From: Fallopia convolvulus
Lineage: Eukaryota; Streptophyta; Magnoliopsida; Caryophyllales; Polygonaceae
Direction: 5' to 3'
DNA length: 64,000 nt
Assembly (NCBI GenBank): GCA_964016875.1
Contig: OZ024724.1
Location: 32,139,786 to 32,203,785 of the forward strand
The position numbers and the translations under genes were made by a program. The first letter of the stretch is position 1; every line of letters starts with the position of its first letter. The notes under the pieces are model-generated. The model saw only the letters and a list, made by a program, of their open reading frames with translations. It was not told the DNA's origin and searched no databases. Of this stretch, positions 30,944-42,899 are shown piece after piece.

Positions 30944-32501
30944 TCATTGAGGTGGTGGTGGGAAGTAGTGCTCAAAGTTGCCCATAAACTGATACATTGT
31001 CCGCCAGTGTTCTTCATCAACTGTTACATGCTGCTCCATCATCCTCTAGCGAGCGTCAGCCCTCTGCTATCGTGCATCCTCAAGTGCCATGCGAGCTGAA
31101 TATACATCTTGCCAATGATTCATCCGTTGGTGGAACTGAGAATGCTGCAAATTCAGCTGCTGCATCTAGGAAGACAAATCTTGAGCCCACTAAGGAGCAT
31201 CAGAATCGTCGTAGTCGGCTTGGGGAAGCTGCTGGTAATGGGTGTGCTACTGGTAGTGGTTGTGCTGGACAAAGGGGACGTAAGGTACTACACCGAATGA
31301 TGGTGGCTCGGTGGGATGATGAGCAGGCTCGGTGTCGAAATGAAATGCCTTGGTGCTAGCCTCGAAGTACTCGATACCGAGGTCAGGATGCTCGGTACCG
31401 AGGTTGGTGTTCTATTTTGGGGCATCGGTACCGACCTGATTGCCCTCGGTACCGAGCCTTGTCGCAAGGGCTTGCTCGTCCTCTTCCGTGGCGGCCTCCT
31501 CACGCTCGTACCTTGTCTCAAATTCCCGCAATGTCGGCTCGTCTTGAGGCTTCTTGGCCAAGGTGAATGGCTGAGACTTCCATGCTTCATACCAATTAGG
31601 CGCATGCAACAACTCCAACTTGTCCCGAGTAATTACCACGGTTTGTCCAAGAACCGTGGTAGCGACTCCCCCCGCATGTCTCTGAAAAATGCCAGAAGAC
31701 AACCAGTATTTCGTGTTCAGCTTCTGGAGAATGAGTGCATTGTAGCGTGAGAGGTCGACGTTGAGATCCATTGCTAAGAGGCTGACCAAGTTGCCACAAT
31801 AAACGCCTTGTGAAGTGGCCCTGTGTCTCTCTACATACTTCAACCATTCAAACCCGAAGTTCATAGGGGCGGGGTCCTCAAAGACAATGGTACAGAAGCA
31901 TCCTAGCCCCCTCCTTGTCGGCCTAGAAATCTCCGTTTTGGGCCAAATGGTTGCACCCAAAACTCTAAGAATGATCCTAAAAATGGGGTTGATGATGTGC
32001 GCCCCTGGAAGTGCCGGTGCGGTCGGATTGACTTCTCCAGAAATGTTGCTCCAAGTATCTGTGACCTTGAATTCATCAGGTGCCTTGTAATCTCGGGAGT
32101 GGTTAGGGAATTCTAGGAGTCAGTTGAACTCTTTCATGTTGAACTCATGATTAGCGTTGCCTAACCGAAACCTGTTCCTTCCTGTAGATGTCTTGGAGTT
32201 AAAGCTGATGCGGAGAGTGGCTATGAACTCTGAGGTGAGAGCTGGATAATGAGGGACATCTTCCTTTTTGAGGAGATGTGGCACACCGAGAATGCATGTT
32301 GCACATCCTCATAGATGCCTGAGGACTTTGCACTTGATCTTGAAAACCATCTTGTAAGATGGTCCTTTCGATGACAGAATTGAACATCATTAGTTGCTCC
32401 CTAGTCGGCAAGATGACCTTGTTCATTCTCGGAGGAGATGGAGATCTTTTGGTCCTCCGCTTCTTGCCTGCCGTTGAGTTGGCTCTGCTTGAGCTTGCCA
32501 T
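30944..32501 (-). pseudogene. ORF3 of element C, frameshifted
   Basis: Starts MASSSRANSTAGKKRRTKRSPSPPR, the same N-terminus as ORF3 of D. The frame breaks near 32350. It resumes at about 31960 in another frame with IWPKTEISRPTRRGLGCFCTIV, GFEWLKYVERH and LLHAPNWYEAW, paralleling FWPKKELNRPTRTEFACLRTI, GYEWLQYVEKQ and LLYVPNWYESW of D. The linker to the C-terminus carries several CGGTACCG palindromes (31366-31460). The C-terminus ends WRTMYQFMGNFEH...PPPPQ with a stop at 30944-30946. Function unknown; the family is the Athila ORF-1/env-like group. Confidence 0.7.
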
Positions 32502-33604
32502 TTAGTACCTGAAATGCCATAAATAACCAAGGTAAAATCAACTCAAACCAACAAGAAACCCCATACTTGCATTTAAGAATAGCCTCGATCGACCTCGGTA
32601 CCGAGCCTTCAGGGTCGGTATCGAGGTCTCTGGGTTTAGTTTTGGTTTTGGCAGATCACAGCTCGGTACCGACCCTCTCAGGTCGGTAAGGAGCCTGGTG
32701 CGAGAACAATACACATGGAATTTCCGAATCTCTAACCCCCAAAAATTTGACAATTAGCAAAATTCAAGCAAGATTCCACATAAAAACCACACAATCAAGT
32801 ACTTGCAACCCCATACTTACTCAAATCTCTATTCAATTATGCCAAAAATTGTCAAATTTATGGTGAAAATCATGCAAATCAAGAACAAATTACTTCATTC
32901 TTTTCTAGAATCGAAATTCATTGCAAATCAAGCATGAGGAACCGAAAATCAAACAAGATTAAGCACCAATATAAAGGCAAGAAGGCACGATGCAATAAGC
33001 ACATGCAATTTCGGATTTACACATAGATCTAGATACGAAAACTACCCAAAAGTACCATGAATCTTCAAGAAAAGAGTTTAGGGTCAAGAAACCATACCGT
33101 AGTCTTGTGAATTTGAAGAACAAAAATTGGTTTGCAAGAGTAATGAGGGCGTAGGGCTTCGAGAATGAACAAACAAAGTGTTGCTCGGTATTGAAAAGGG
33201 TGCGAGATTGGGGGGTGAATGGATCGAGTGCAATGCGTGGAATTACAGGGTGAGAACGGCTAGATCTCGAGAGAGTGGTGAGGATTGTTGCGGGTTCGTT
33301 GGCTTGAGAGGGTTTGTAGGGATTTGAGAAGGGCGGCATGGAAAAGAATGGCAAGGGTAGGGATCAGTTTTTAGGTTAGAAGCACTTACTTGCCGTGTGT
33401 TTTGAATTTGGGTTTATCGCAGGTCGGTACCGACCCTCACATCTCGGTACCGAACCTAGCGCGACTCTTTTCTAGCGTCGTTATCGTGCCGACTTCTGTG
33501 ACATGTTAGCCCAAAAATATCCTATTCCGCAAACTTCTATTCTACTAAAATAAACTCAAAATAAAGCTAAGAAAAAGGACTATAAAAAGAAAGCAAAACT
33601 AAAC
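32502..33604 (-). other. Leader between post-pol hairpin and ORF3 of element C
   Basis: Non-coding. Palindrome pairs occur at 32593-32626, 32661-32694 and 33420-33455. It parallels the B leader (23600-24574) in position. A short open frame at 32959-33354 lacks any domain and is not called. Confidence 0.45.
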
Positions 33605-33618
33605 CGGGTTACCTCCCG
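33605..33618 (-). other. Post-pol hairpin of element C
   Basis: Minus strand CGGG-AGGTAA-CCCG, a 4-bp stem. The loop differs from the AGGCAA form by one base. It follows the protease remnant with no pol between. Confidence 0.5.
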
Positions 33619-34012
33619 TAAGAATTATTTTTAACGTCGTTAGTCCGACTAACTTACCTTGGCTTACTCAAGGTGGCTTCGTTTCAGCTTTATCGGGATC
33701 GTGGAAGACCCCATACATAGACGAAAAGGCATTGTTGTTCATTCACACTAAATTTGGTCCTTGATCCTCTAACAATATGCTTGGTATTCCTACACAAGGG
33801 TTAGTAGAGTCCGAGAACCAAAAGGGTTTTGACTCATCTATAGTTTGAATAGTAGGGTATGGTGTAGGAATATGATACAAGGAAGGATTATAACCAATGA
33901 TAGTGAAACTAGAGTTGGAACACTTACCTTGATCAGTCAGCGAGGGCACTGGTACCGAGGCGGTTGAGGTCGTTACCTACCAGTCTACAGCAAGGCCTCC
34001 CTCGGTATCGTG

Positions 34013-34420
34013 CTAGAATGTGCCTCCCTCATCATATTGCTGTATGAAGGGCCTGGTACCGACCCAAGGGGAGTCGGTAGCTGGCTCAGTGCTGCTCTTG
34101 TATCCATTGTTGCTTGGGAAGGAAACTTGTGGCTTAGCAATGTCTGGCTCTGGATGGCATGTCTCGATCTTTGAGGATGCGGTTGTGTCATTAGCAGCTT
34201 GATTGAGACTAAACTCGACCCGCTCTTCCCCAATGTCAAAGGTGAGGAGTCGCTTCCAAACATCGACTCGAGCACCTGTTGTGGAAAGGAATGGTCTGCC
34301 TAGAATGATGGGTAATAGAGGGTCTTCAGGCGTATCAAGAACAATAAATTCGTTTGGTGTGAAGAATTTGCCCACTTGAACGGGGAAATCGTGAACGACT
34401 CTAGTAGCCTTTACACTAGA
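34013..34420 (-). pseudogene. Protease remnant of element C lacking the active site
   Basis: Only the C-terminal half of the domain remains: VGKFFTPNEFIVLD, LPIILGRPFLSTTGARVDV, and GEERVEF. The CDLGAS active-site segment and about 80 codons before the VGKFF segment are gone. At the break (34387-34479) lie two adjacent inverted repeats, one with 16-base and one with 14-base arms, and a repeated phrase CTTGAAAGACATTCT. Protease activity cannot come from this copy. Confidence 0.8.
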
Positions 34421-34438
34421 ATGTCTTTCAAGAGTCGT

Positions 34439-36399
34439 TCACGATTCAACGGTTGATGTCAACTCTGACATCGACCGTTTCCTGCTAAGAATGTCTTTCA
34501 AGAATTTGGTGTAAGTCGACATTTTGCTTAGGGCCTCAGCGAATGGTATAGAAATATTTAAGCCTTGAAGAATCTTAACGAAACGCTTAAACTTGCCTTC
34601 GGTTGAGTCCTTAGACTTCTTAGTAGGAAAGGGGAGAGACTTCACCAATCTCAGAACCAAAGCGGGCTCGAGAGGTGGTGCTACCGAATTGACAATCGGT
34701 CGATTGGTACTGCAGAAGGTTCGGTACCGACCCTGGTGGAGTCGGTATCGAGCATAGGACTAAGGGAGTGGCTCGGTGTAGAGAACTTACCTGAGTTGGG
34801 GTCGGTAACGAGCTTTGGAGCATCGGTACCGAGGGTGTTAGGCTCGATAACGACCCTTTTTGGCACGTTATCGATCTTGGTCGTGGCATCTTCTTTGGTA
34901 TCGGGGTCTTTTTCCTTGGCCTCAGCATGATATGGTAGTGTCTTTCCGCTTCGGAGGTATACGGCTGGTATTTGTCCTCTAGGGTTCTGGTTGGGGCGGC
35001 CTTGGAGTTGCCCTTGCAGTCTCGGAATTTATGCCGCTAGGTTCCCTAGTTGTGAGTCAACGCTCTTCTTCCAGTTCTCGAACTTTCCCCACCTTTTCAT
35101 TTGATTATTGAGGTTAGCTTGGACTCCATTGATTTCATTCTTCACTCCATTGATCCCTTCATGAAGTCCTTGCACCCAGGATGGTGGCTCGTGATAGCTT
35201 GGGGGTCTATAAGGTGCGGGCCATCTATCTAGAGGAGGGGCTATATAATTCTGATTTTGATTTTGATTTCCCCAAGTCGGATAATTGTTTGGCCTGTCAT
35301 AATTAGCAGGAGCATTTCTGTACTGTCCTCTCATATAATTTATTTCAGCGTATATCTCAGTGGCTCTTACCTGCTCAATGTTAGTGCAAGCAGAAGTACT
35401 ATGGCGTTGAGAGCCGCATTCTTGACAATGATGAGAGGTTTTCAGAAAACTTACCCGTTTCATCAGGCGATTGATCTCATCTTGTAAAAATTTATTTTTG
35501 AATTCGGGATGAACTTCATCTTTATTTGGTATGTAGAGACGTTTTTGAGGCTGGGAGGTCTGCTGGGTCCCATGCATGGCATCGTAATTGGTCAATTTGT
35601 CCAGCAACTCCCATGAAGCAGTGGGATCCATCTCAATAAAATCGCAAACAGTGTGCATATTGATGCGGTTCTTTGTGTCAACATTAATCCCTTGAAAGAA
35701 GATTTCTTGGAGCATATATGGTGGTTGCCCATGAGTAGGGGACTGTCTGAGCATCTCCTTGAATCTTTCCCACGTCTCCACAAAGGTCTCGTTAGGCAGC
35801 TGGTGGTAGAAGGTGATACGTTTTCTTAACTAGGTTGCCTTAGTAGGAGGGAAGAACTTTGTTAAAAATTGATGATACAAAGCCTTCCAAGTCCTGATGG
35901 ACTTAGGAGGTAAGCTCTCTAACCAGCTCAGGGCCATTCCTGTAAGAGACCACCTGAAAGCTTCTAACAAAACAAATTCTAAAGAGACACCTTCAGCAAC
36001 AATAGTGTCACATAAATCAAGAAATTTTTTAAAATGTTCCATAGGGCACTGAGTTGGTTTCCCTTCAAACTGAGCCCATTTAATTAAGGATATGAATTGA
36101 GACTTAATCTCAAAAGTTTTCTCTATCCTCGGAAGCCCATTAGCGGACTACGACACCCTTTGTTCTGGATGCATATACTGTTTAGCATTCCTTGGATAGG
36201 CATTGAGTTGCTCCTGTAGAGAGGTTTTTTCAAGTTGTGAGGCCTCGAGCTGCCTCTGGAGCTCAGCCATTTGTTGTGCCATCTCTTTAGGTGTCATGGC
36301 CATGGCTTGATTTCCTCGTCTTTTGCAATGAAGGACGTGTTCGGGTTTAGAATAATAATCGGTGAGATCAAATTCAATTCGGCGTCGCCTTGCTGGCAT
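34439..36399 (-). pseudogene. gag of element C, several stops and a frameshift
   Basis: Likely start is the ATG at 36397-36399 (MPARRRRIEFDLTDYYSKPE). Stops lie at about 36148 (RVS-stop), 35830 (KAT-stop-LRKR) and 35029 (LAA-stop-IPR, where CAA to TAA fits). A frame change lies near 34670. Recognisable parts: coiled N-terminus; gag domain (FKKFLDLCDTIV, SWLESLPPKSIRTWKAL, KFFPPTKAT, RFKEMLRQSPTHGQPPYML); intact CCHC knuckle CQECGSQRHSTSAC; the PPSYHEPPSWVQG segment; and a linker encoding DTDSTRVGTEP, which is the in-frame reading of the palindrome pair at 34720-34753. It ends in the LNISIPFAEALSKM block before protease. Confidence 0.85.
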
Positions 36400-36494
36400 A
36401 AGCTGAGAAAACAAACAAAAGAAAACAAAGTTAGAAATAAAAACAGGGTCGGGCTATTCCCAAACCCACGAGTAATCAAACAAGCATTGTTGCT

Positions 36495-36512
36495 TCCCTG
36501 GCAACGGCGCCA
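36495..36512 (-). promoter_or_regulatory. PBS of element C
   Basis: Minus strand TGGCGCCGTTGCCAGGGA, one mismatch to the Athila tRNA-Asp PBS, three bases from the LTR end. Confidence 0.88.
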
Positions 36513-36515
36513 ATT

Positions 36516-37349
36516 TGTTGATAGGGATTTACTTAACAACAAATAAATTTGTAGTCAAGACCCCACTGAGTATAAGGAGATCGGGATCGTCCACGGGAAG
36601 AAAAGATTGTTTGATTACTAAACTATAAACAAAGAAACAAAGCAAAACAGAGACGACAATAAAAACAAGCTACGACAGCCTCGGTATCGACCTTGTCAAG
36701 GTCGGTAACGATGCTGGGTTTGACTACGAACAAAGCAATTAACACAAACTAACTGCAGGCTCGATACCGACATGTAACCCTCGGTAACAAGTCAGGACAG
36801 ATTAAAAACGAAGGTAATTCAAATGGTGAAATATCTAGGATAAGGGTTTACCACGACATAATCATGCATACGAAATAGTGTGAAGGATAAATAATAAGCC
36901 TCAAGGATAAAGCTATCAATTTTTGTTGATTCAAGCAAGCAAATCAATCAATTTTCACAAGTCAATTCACTATCTACTTATTTTTGATCCAGAGCTCGAA
37001 ACTTTCGTTATCGAACAATATCAACATTCAAGGTTATAACTTTATCTTTCGATCAACTGATAAACTCGAATTACCTTGACTTTCGTCTAAGTATACGCAC
37101 AAAACAAGTAGATAAAGGATAGAAGGCAATCAAACATTCATCACACACATTCAACCATGCATAACTATGATGGATTTTCAACCCCGACCCTAGAAAAACG
37201 AACTACTCACTCATGATCAAAACAAAACAAGCAATTAAATTGAATGAGAACATTGAAATAGAACAAACAAAAGCTTACTTGTATTAAAATCAAAACTCGT
37301 CTTCACACACAATGTAAAACTCAAAAATAGAGAGCAAAACAAAGAGTCG

Positions 37350-37392
<43 letters not shown>

Positions 37393-37994
37393 TCTCCAAT
37401 CGATCATCTTAATTATCGCCCAAAAGTAAAATCCCCTCTCAAACTAGACTAAAACAAGGCATTTATACTAAGAGATCGAAACTATCTAACAAGAGTCCTA
37501 CAAGATAGAAACTTTCCTAACTAAAAAGATTGCGAGATAAAAGATATAAAAACTGAAAGTCGGCGCCACCTACCGACATAGGCCACCTCGGTGTCGACTT
37601 GCACAGGGTCGGTAGGACTCTTTACTAAATTTCTTTAACAAACTCTGTTGCACAGCTCGGTACCGACCCTCACAGATCGGTAATGAGCTCTCTGTTTTGG
37701 TTCTTTTGTACACTTTGCATAGCTCCTTTTGGATTCTACGGGACCTTCAAAGCGTCTTCTTCTCTTCTTCTCTTCCACATGCTCCACCATCAATCTCTCG
37801 ACCTCAACTCCTTCGGAATGCTCTTTTTCGCTTTGAAAACCTATACAAAACACAAAAACGGAGTAGATTCCATGCTTTTCACTAAATATGTAAACTTATC
37901 CAAAAAACACATAAAACAAGCACTAAAACTCAGTAAAACTAAGCTAAACAACTTAAGAAAAACACCTCAAACTATACTAAAAACACGAACATCA
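36516..37994 (-). repeat. 5' LTR of element C
   Basis: 1479 bp, same ends as the 3' LTR. A CT microsatellite of about 18 units (37352-37388) is present here but reduced to about five units in the 3' LTR. The TATA box reads TATAAATG (minus, 37460-37467), a one-base change from the other LTR. Confidence 0.92.
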
Positions 37995-38623
37995 TGGATG
38001 TGAGCCATGCTTGGGGGAGCTACATGTATTATTATACCTTTTTGAAATAAATGAAGATGAAAGAAAAATAAAAAAAGAGAAAGTCAGAGCAAAAGTTTAC
38101 AAGGAAAAATGTTTAAGAAAAAAATAATGCTTGAACGAAAATTTGAAAGAGAGAAATATGAAGAGAAAGGGAAAAAAAGATGAGCTAAAATGATGAAAAT
38201 AATGGGTGTTGTGTTGAAAAGAATTGGTTTGGAAAGAAAATTCTTAAGCTTGGTGGTTAATTTTTTTAATTCTATTTCCCTAATTTAGTACCGCATGACC
38301 AAAATATTTACTGACCTTCTTCTCCATACCTTGGCCCATTACAACCCAATAAAAGACATCCAGATTCATGTCAGTACTTGGTTTCTAGTGGTGGACATTT
38401 AGGACGCAGATGCAAGCCTATGATAGTTTAGCATTCAGATTTGAGACTGAGCGAAACACATACCCCTAAACACATGAGCGAGATTTATTCTTATATTTTC
38501 CTAGTGAAGTCCAAGGTGGATAACTTGTTAGTCTCTTTGATGGTTATTTATTTGCTTTGATGATGTGTTTATAAGATCTAAACACTCATAGACATGCTTG
38601 ATTTTATGACGGGTTGAGGCGCC
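37995..38623 (+). other. Element F tail, third segment
   Basis: Begins with the TGGAT duplication, then GTGAGCCATGCTTGGGGGAGC. It continues as Athila-like tail (ACATCCAGATT, GTCAGTACTTGG) up to the LINE poly(T) tract. No coding sequence. Confidence 0.55.
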
Positions 38624-38929
38624 TTTCTTTTTTTTTGGTAGAAAGAGAGACGACACTCTCTATCCTCTCAAGGGGGATTTTATTAATATGAAATAAGAGG
38701 GCTAAGTCAAACGGGGGATAGCCCCACCTTTAACATCATCAACAAGACTAGATAAACATCATGAGGTGGGTCACACAATACAAAAAGACCTTAGTTGAAA
38801 AAGAAATCAAATGAAGCGAGAAAGTTAGCAATCATATTCGCTTCTTAAGTAGCCCTAGCATTGAGACACCAAGTTGTAGAGGGGTGATAGTGATCCACGA
38901 ACCTCTCTAGTAAAACGTCCACTACCGGT

Positions 38930-41900
38930 GAGTCCAATTCTAGAGTGATTCTCCTGTATCCCCTATTCCAAGCAAGATAGAGACCATGTAAAACAAACCA
39001 ACCTGCCACCGACCATCACTGTCACGAATAACTCCCCCTACAGCTCCTAATCCGCATATTTGACTAACTCGTCCATGTTGATCTTCATCCAACTTTCTTG
39101 AAGCCGCTCCCAAGCAACATAACACTCTATCCATTGATTTGCATACGAGGGAGAGATATTAGCTCTATGATAATCCACACCTTGTCTAATGATAAACTCT
39201 CTTTTATTGCCTGCAAAAACATCATCACCAAAAACATATTTATTCCTCCATTTCCAAATCCACCAAATAGCGGTGGAAAAGATATCAAACCAAGGGATAC
39301 CATCATAATACTTCGTATGACAAGAGATATCAAGACGGTACCCAATAGTGAAATTAGTGTTAAAGAACACGTCCCTTCAATAAGAGGCTCAAGAGTGCTT
39401 CAATAATCCTTGGTATCCGCACAGTCACAAAGCAAATGGCATAAAGACTCACCCATCTTCCCACAAATCCCACAAATAGAAAAACACACAAAATGAAGTA
39501 TGTGCCGTTCAGAATTAGTCAAGATTACACATGTAATCACTTGCCAATTTTTTTAACTTTCTCTAGAACTTTAAGCTCCAAAATGGTCTCTTGCACCAAC
39601 CTATCCACGCAATTCTCATGAAGCCCACCATGCACCATTTTGAATGCACTACTGACAATGTAGCCACACAGCTAGAGTGAGCCCAACTGAGAGTATCCAC
39701 AAAACCTTCCTCATTCACAAGGGTGACAACTACAATTTTTAGTAGGTAGAAGCTCGTCATGTGGTCAACAAAACACTCCCAAATCCAACCACAATCCTCT
39801 AACTAAAAATCTCTCACCACTTTCACATGATCCACGTTGGATATAGGTGAAAGCTCCACAACCGCCAAGCTATAGAGAAGCAGCCAGAGGTCAATCCAGA
39901 AGCAAGAATGACGCCCCGAACGAACAATCCTTCGGGAGCCCGGAATAATAACTTTATCCACCCCTTTATTGAGACTTCTCCACACATAAGAGGGGTTTGC
40001 TTTATCGCAAAGGGATTCACGCACATATTTAGATCGAAAGACATCAATCCAGAGGCTATTCTAAGTCATGAGAAAGCGCCAATTGAGCTTTCCTATCATA
40101 GCAAGATTGATGCTTCTCAATAGGGGCATTTCAAGACCACCACATAACTTCGGTTTACAAATCTCGTCCTAACTCACAACATAAAGACTTCTATTAATAT
40201 GTGGTCCACCCCAAATAAATTATTGGGTCATGGCATCAATATTACTACAAATCTCATTCGTGAAGACAACCTTGGCCATGGAGTAGACTAGAAGAGAAGA
40301 CAACACATACTTCGCAAAGGTAGCTAGGCCAACAATACACAAAAAACGCCCTTTCCAACCATTTAGTTGTGAGGAAATCTTCTCAAGAAGTGGCACGAAT
40401 GTCTCGGCTTTAAATTGGTCAAGAAAAATTGGCATTCCCATGTAAGAACAAGATTAGAAGTGTCTTGAAACCCACTAATTTTTTGAATCTCTCCAGTAAG
40501 GTACGAAGAGACGTTATATGAGATGTGTAAGTTAGATTTGGTAGGATTGATTTTTAGTCCCGAGGCATCACACAAGTTATCAAGGCATTTCTTAATCACA
40601 AGCATTTGATCGTCAAAGGCTTTCACAAAGAGATTGATGTCGTCTGCAAATAAAACATGGGAGATTTCCGGACCATTCCTTGATAAACGGATGGGTTTCC
40701 AAATATTCAACATTACCAAGTGATTAATCAAGTAACTAAGATGTTCAATGCATAGAACAAAGAGATAAGAAGAAATTGGATCTCCTTGTCTAACTCCTCT
40801 CTCTGGCGTAAACATATTATTCATCTCTCCATTCTAAAGGATCTTCATGGTAGTAGACGAAATACACTCTCTTATCAAGTTAATCCAAGAGTTAGAAAAA
40901 CCAGCATCCGAGAGGATGTCCAAAATAAAATCCCAATGAAGACGCTATCCAAGCACTTTTAATATAAAAGTGGACGAAATTCTTCAATTTTGAGTGACTT
41001 CAGCGTACCCATCTTTCTGATAGAACCCACAATTTCATCCTCACCAATTGACTTAACAAGATCATTCCAAAGTTCCCGGGAAAGGATGGGAAATCCACCA
41101 CGTAAGAAATTAGCAAGAGGCATATTCCATGGCTAGGCCCCGTCTAACTGAGAAAAATAACCAATGGTGTGCTCTTCCAAAGCAGCCTTCTATGTAACTA
41201 GATTACCATTAATATCCTGGAGAGCATCGACATGATTCTATCTCCTATGGATAATTTTCGAGGCATGGAAAAACTTCGTGTTATGGTCACCCGCTTGTAG
41301 CCATTGGACTCTCAACTTTTTCATCCTTAATTCCATGATTATGCAAACTCTGTTTGCATCGATTTCTCTTCCTCTATCCACTCATCAGAATGTTTAAGAC
41401 TGGTTATTTTTTGGATTTCATCAATCTAGGATAGCAACTCCCATGTCCTACTTTGGAAATGGCCAAAGACGTGTTTGTTCCAACACATAAGTTTTTTTCG
41501 CATATCCCCGAAGCAATCGAAGTATCAAGGTTATCTAGCCAAGAATCATGAAGAAATCTCAAGAAATCCGGGTCGGAGATCAAAGCCGCTTAAAAATGGA
41601 ACGGACGACAAATCTTATCCACGCTTAAAGATCCAAACAGAGAAGCAAGGGCGTGTGGTCCGACAAAAACTTAGGCATGTAAGTGATGTCGGCATTGTGC
41701 CATAAAAGGCAAGTAGTAATATTGGTGAAGACGCGATTGAGTCGTTTCGCCACAAAAGTTCTAGCAGAATTCTCCGATGACCAAGTATGAGGCTGACCAT
41801 AAAGCCGAGACCAATAAGGCCATTCATATCCGCAAACTGGTTGAATTTATTAGAGTCTTCCGAGAGGCGTTCCGAACCACCTATCTTTTCCGAGGAATGC

Positions 41901-42130
41901 AAAATACAGTTGAAGTCTCCGTTAATCAAAAGAGGTTTCGAGATACATTCAACCTCAGCTTTAATATCTCTCCAAAAGTTCTTTTGACGACTCGAGGTTG
42001 GAGGGGCATAGACCACAATCAAGTGTTGATGGGACGTCCCATCCAAGATAAGATCATGAACAAAAGTGAGAACCCAGTTTCAAACTTTGTACATTGACAC
42101 ACTCCTCTCTCCAAAGCAACCATACTCCAC
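38930..42130 (-). pseudogene. LINE ORF2: endonuclease, RT, RNase H (broken)
   Basis: Endonuclease: HQHLIVVYAPPTSSRQKNFW and LINGDFNCILHSSEKIGG (42046-41830), the catalytic GDFN motif intact. RT: RGVRQGDPISSYLFVLCIEHLSYLI and HVLFADDINLF (40800-40600); FADD is the catalytic motif. RNase H: ESWMKINMDELVKYAD followed in another frame by GAVGGVIRDSDGRWQVG (39060-38990). Between them SYVWRSLNKG and CFWIDLW (40000-39870) correspond to the usual zf-RVT region. At least six stops or shifts interrupt it. Confidence 0.85.
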
Positions 42131-42899
42131 TGAAGCGTCTAAGGGCCTCAACCCGGGCATAATCGATGAAACCTAATCTCTTACAAATTTCCCTCGATTG
42201 ATCACTTGAAACCATGGGCTCAAAGACAACTAAAAGGTTAATAGCAAAATGTCAGACCATATATCTAATGGCCCGTCGGAAGCCATGCTTACCAGCTCGA
42301 AAACAATTCCAAAGTAAATAATTCATAATAAACGGTATGTAATGAAGAGAGATACGAAAAATCTGATTATTGATTCCCATGGGAACCCATGGCACTGGCA
42401 GTCGTCTCACCTTCGGACATAACTTTATCACTAATGTTTATAGTTGACTCATTAGTTCTCCTTGAGTGTTTTGATTAGGTTGATCGATGATAGCGGAAGG
42501 AGGATTTTATCTTCGAATTGAATGTTAGAGGTTTCTCCAACATAGCCCAGGCCCGTTTAATCACCTTTTAGCTTTCGGTCCATTATCGCTTTTCTTCGGG
42601 TCCGGATTGGGCCCACTTTTTTGAGGAGCTCTTTTCTCATGAATTTTCTTCTATGTCGATGAAGTACCCTTTTCAAATTTTGCCAGTTCAGTTTGAATCA
42701 TCCTCTTTCTAATTTCTTCTTTAGCAAGTTTATCCTGCTAGTTCTTTCTTTACTTTGATGTTCCGAGATTGACTCTTGAATGATTGGCTTCCCCTTTTCA
42801 AGGGATGTAGACTAAGTAGTCTCCTTATTTGAAGCCTCCTTAGCTTGCAAATCCTTTTCAAGCATAGAGAAATGATTTTCTTCCTTTGACAATTAAGTA

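Larger units (their letters stand above)
27586..37994 (-). mobile_element. Element C: pol-less Athila-type element with gag, partial protease and ORF3
   Basis: Two full LTRs (27586-29046 and 36516-37994), PBS, and a perfect 5-bp duplication TGGAT (27581-27585 and 37995-37999). On the minus strand: LTR, PBS, gag, a protease lacking its active-site half, post-pol hairpin, ORF3, tail, purine tract, LTR. No RT, RNase H or integrase sequence is present between 33985 and 33605. Total 10,409 bp. The LTR pair is alignable throughout but differs at many positions, so C is older than B. Palindromes with the core CGGTACCG mark the family. A hAT MITE sits in the tail. Confidence 0.93.

Noticed and set aside
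31316..31750. Plus-strand open frames of about 144 codons in this stretch as a host gene
   Set aside because: They mirror ORF3 of C on the minus strand, and their predicted protein has no domain.
32959..33354. A 131-codon minus-strand frame as a gene
   Set aside because: No homologous frame at the equivalent place in D, no domain, lies in the ORF3 leader.
41475..42097. Plus-strand open frames here
   Set aside because: They are antisense to the LINE endonuclease.
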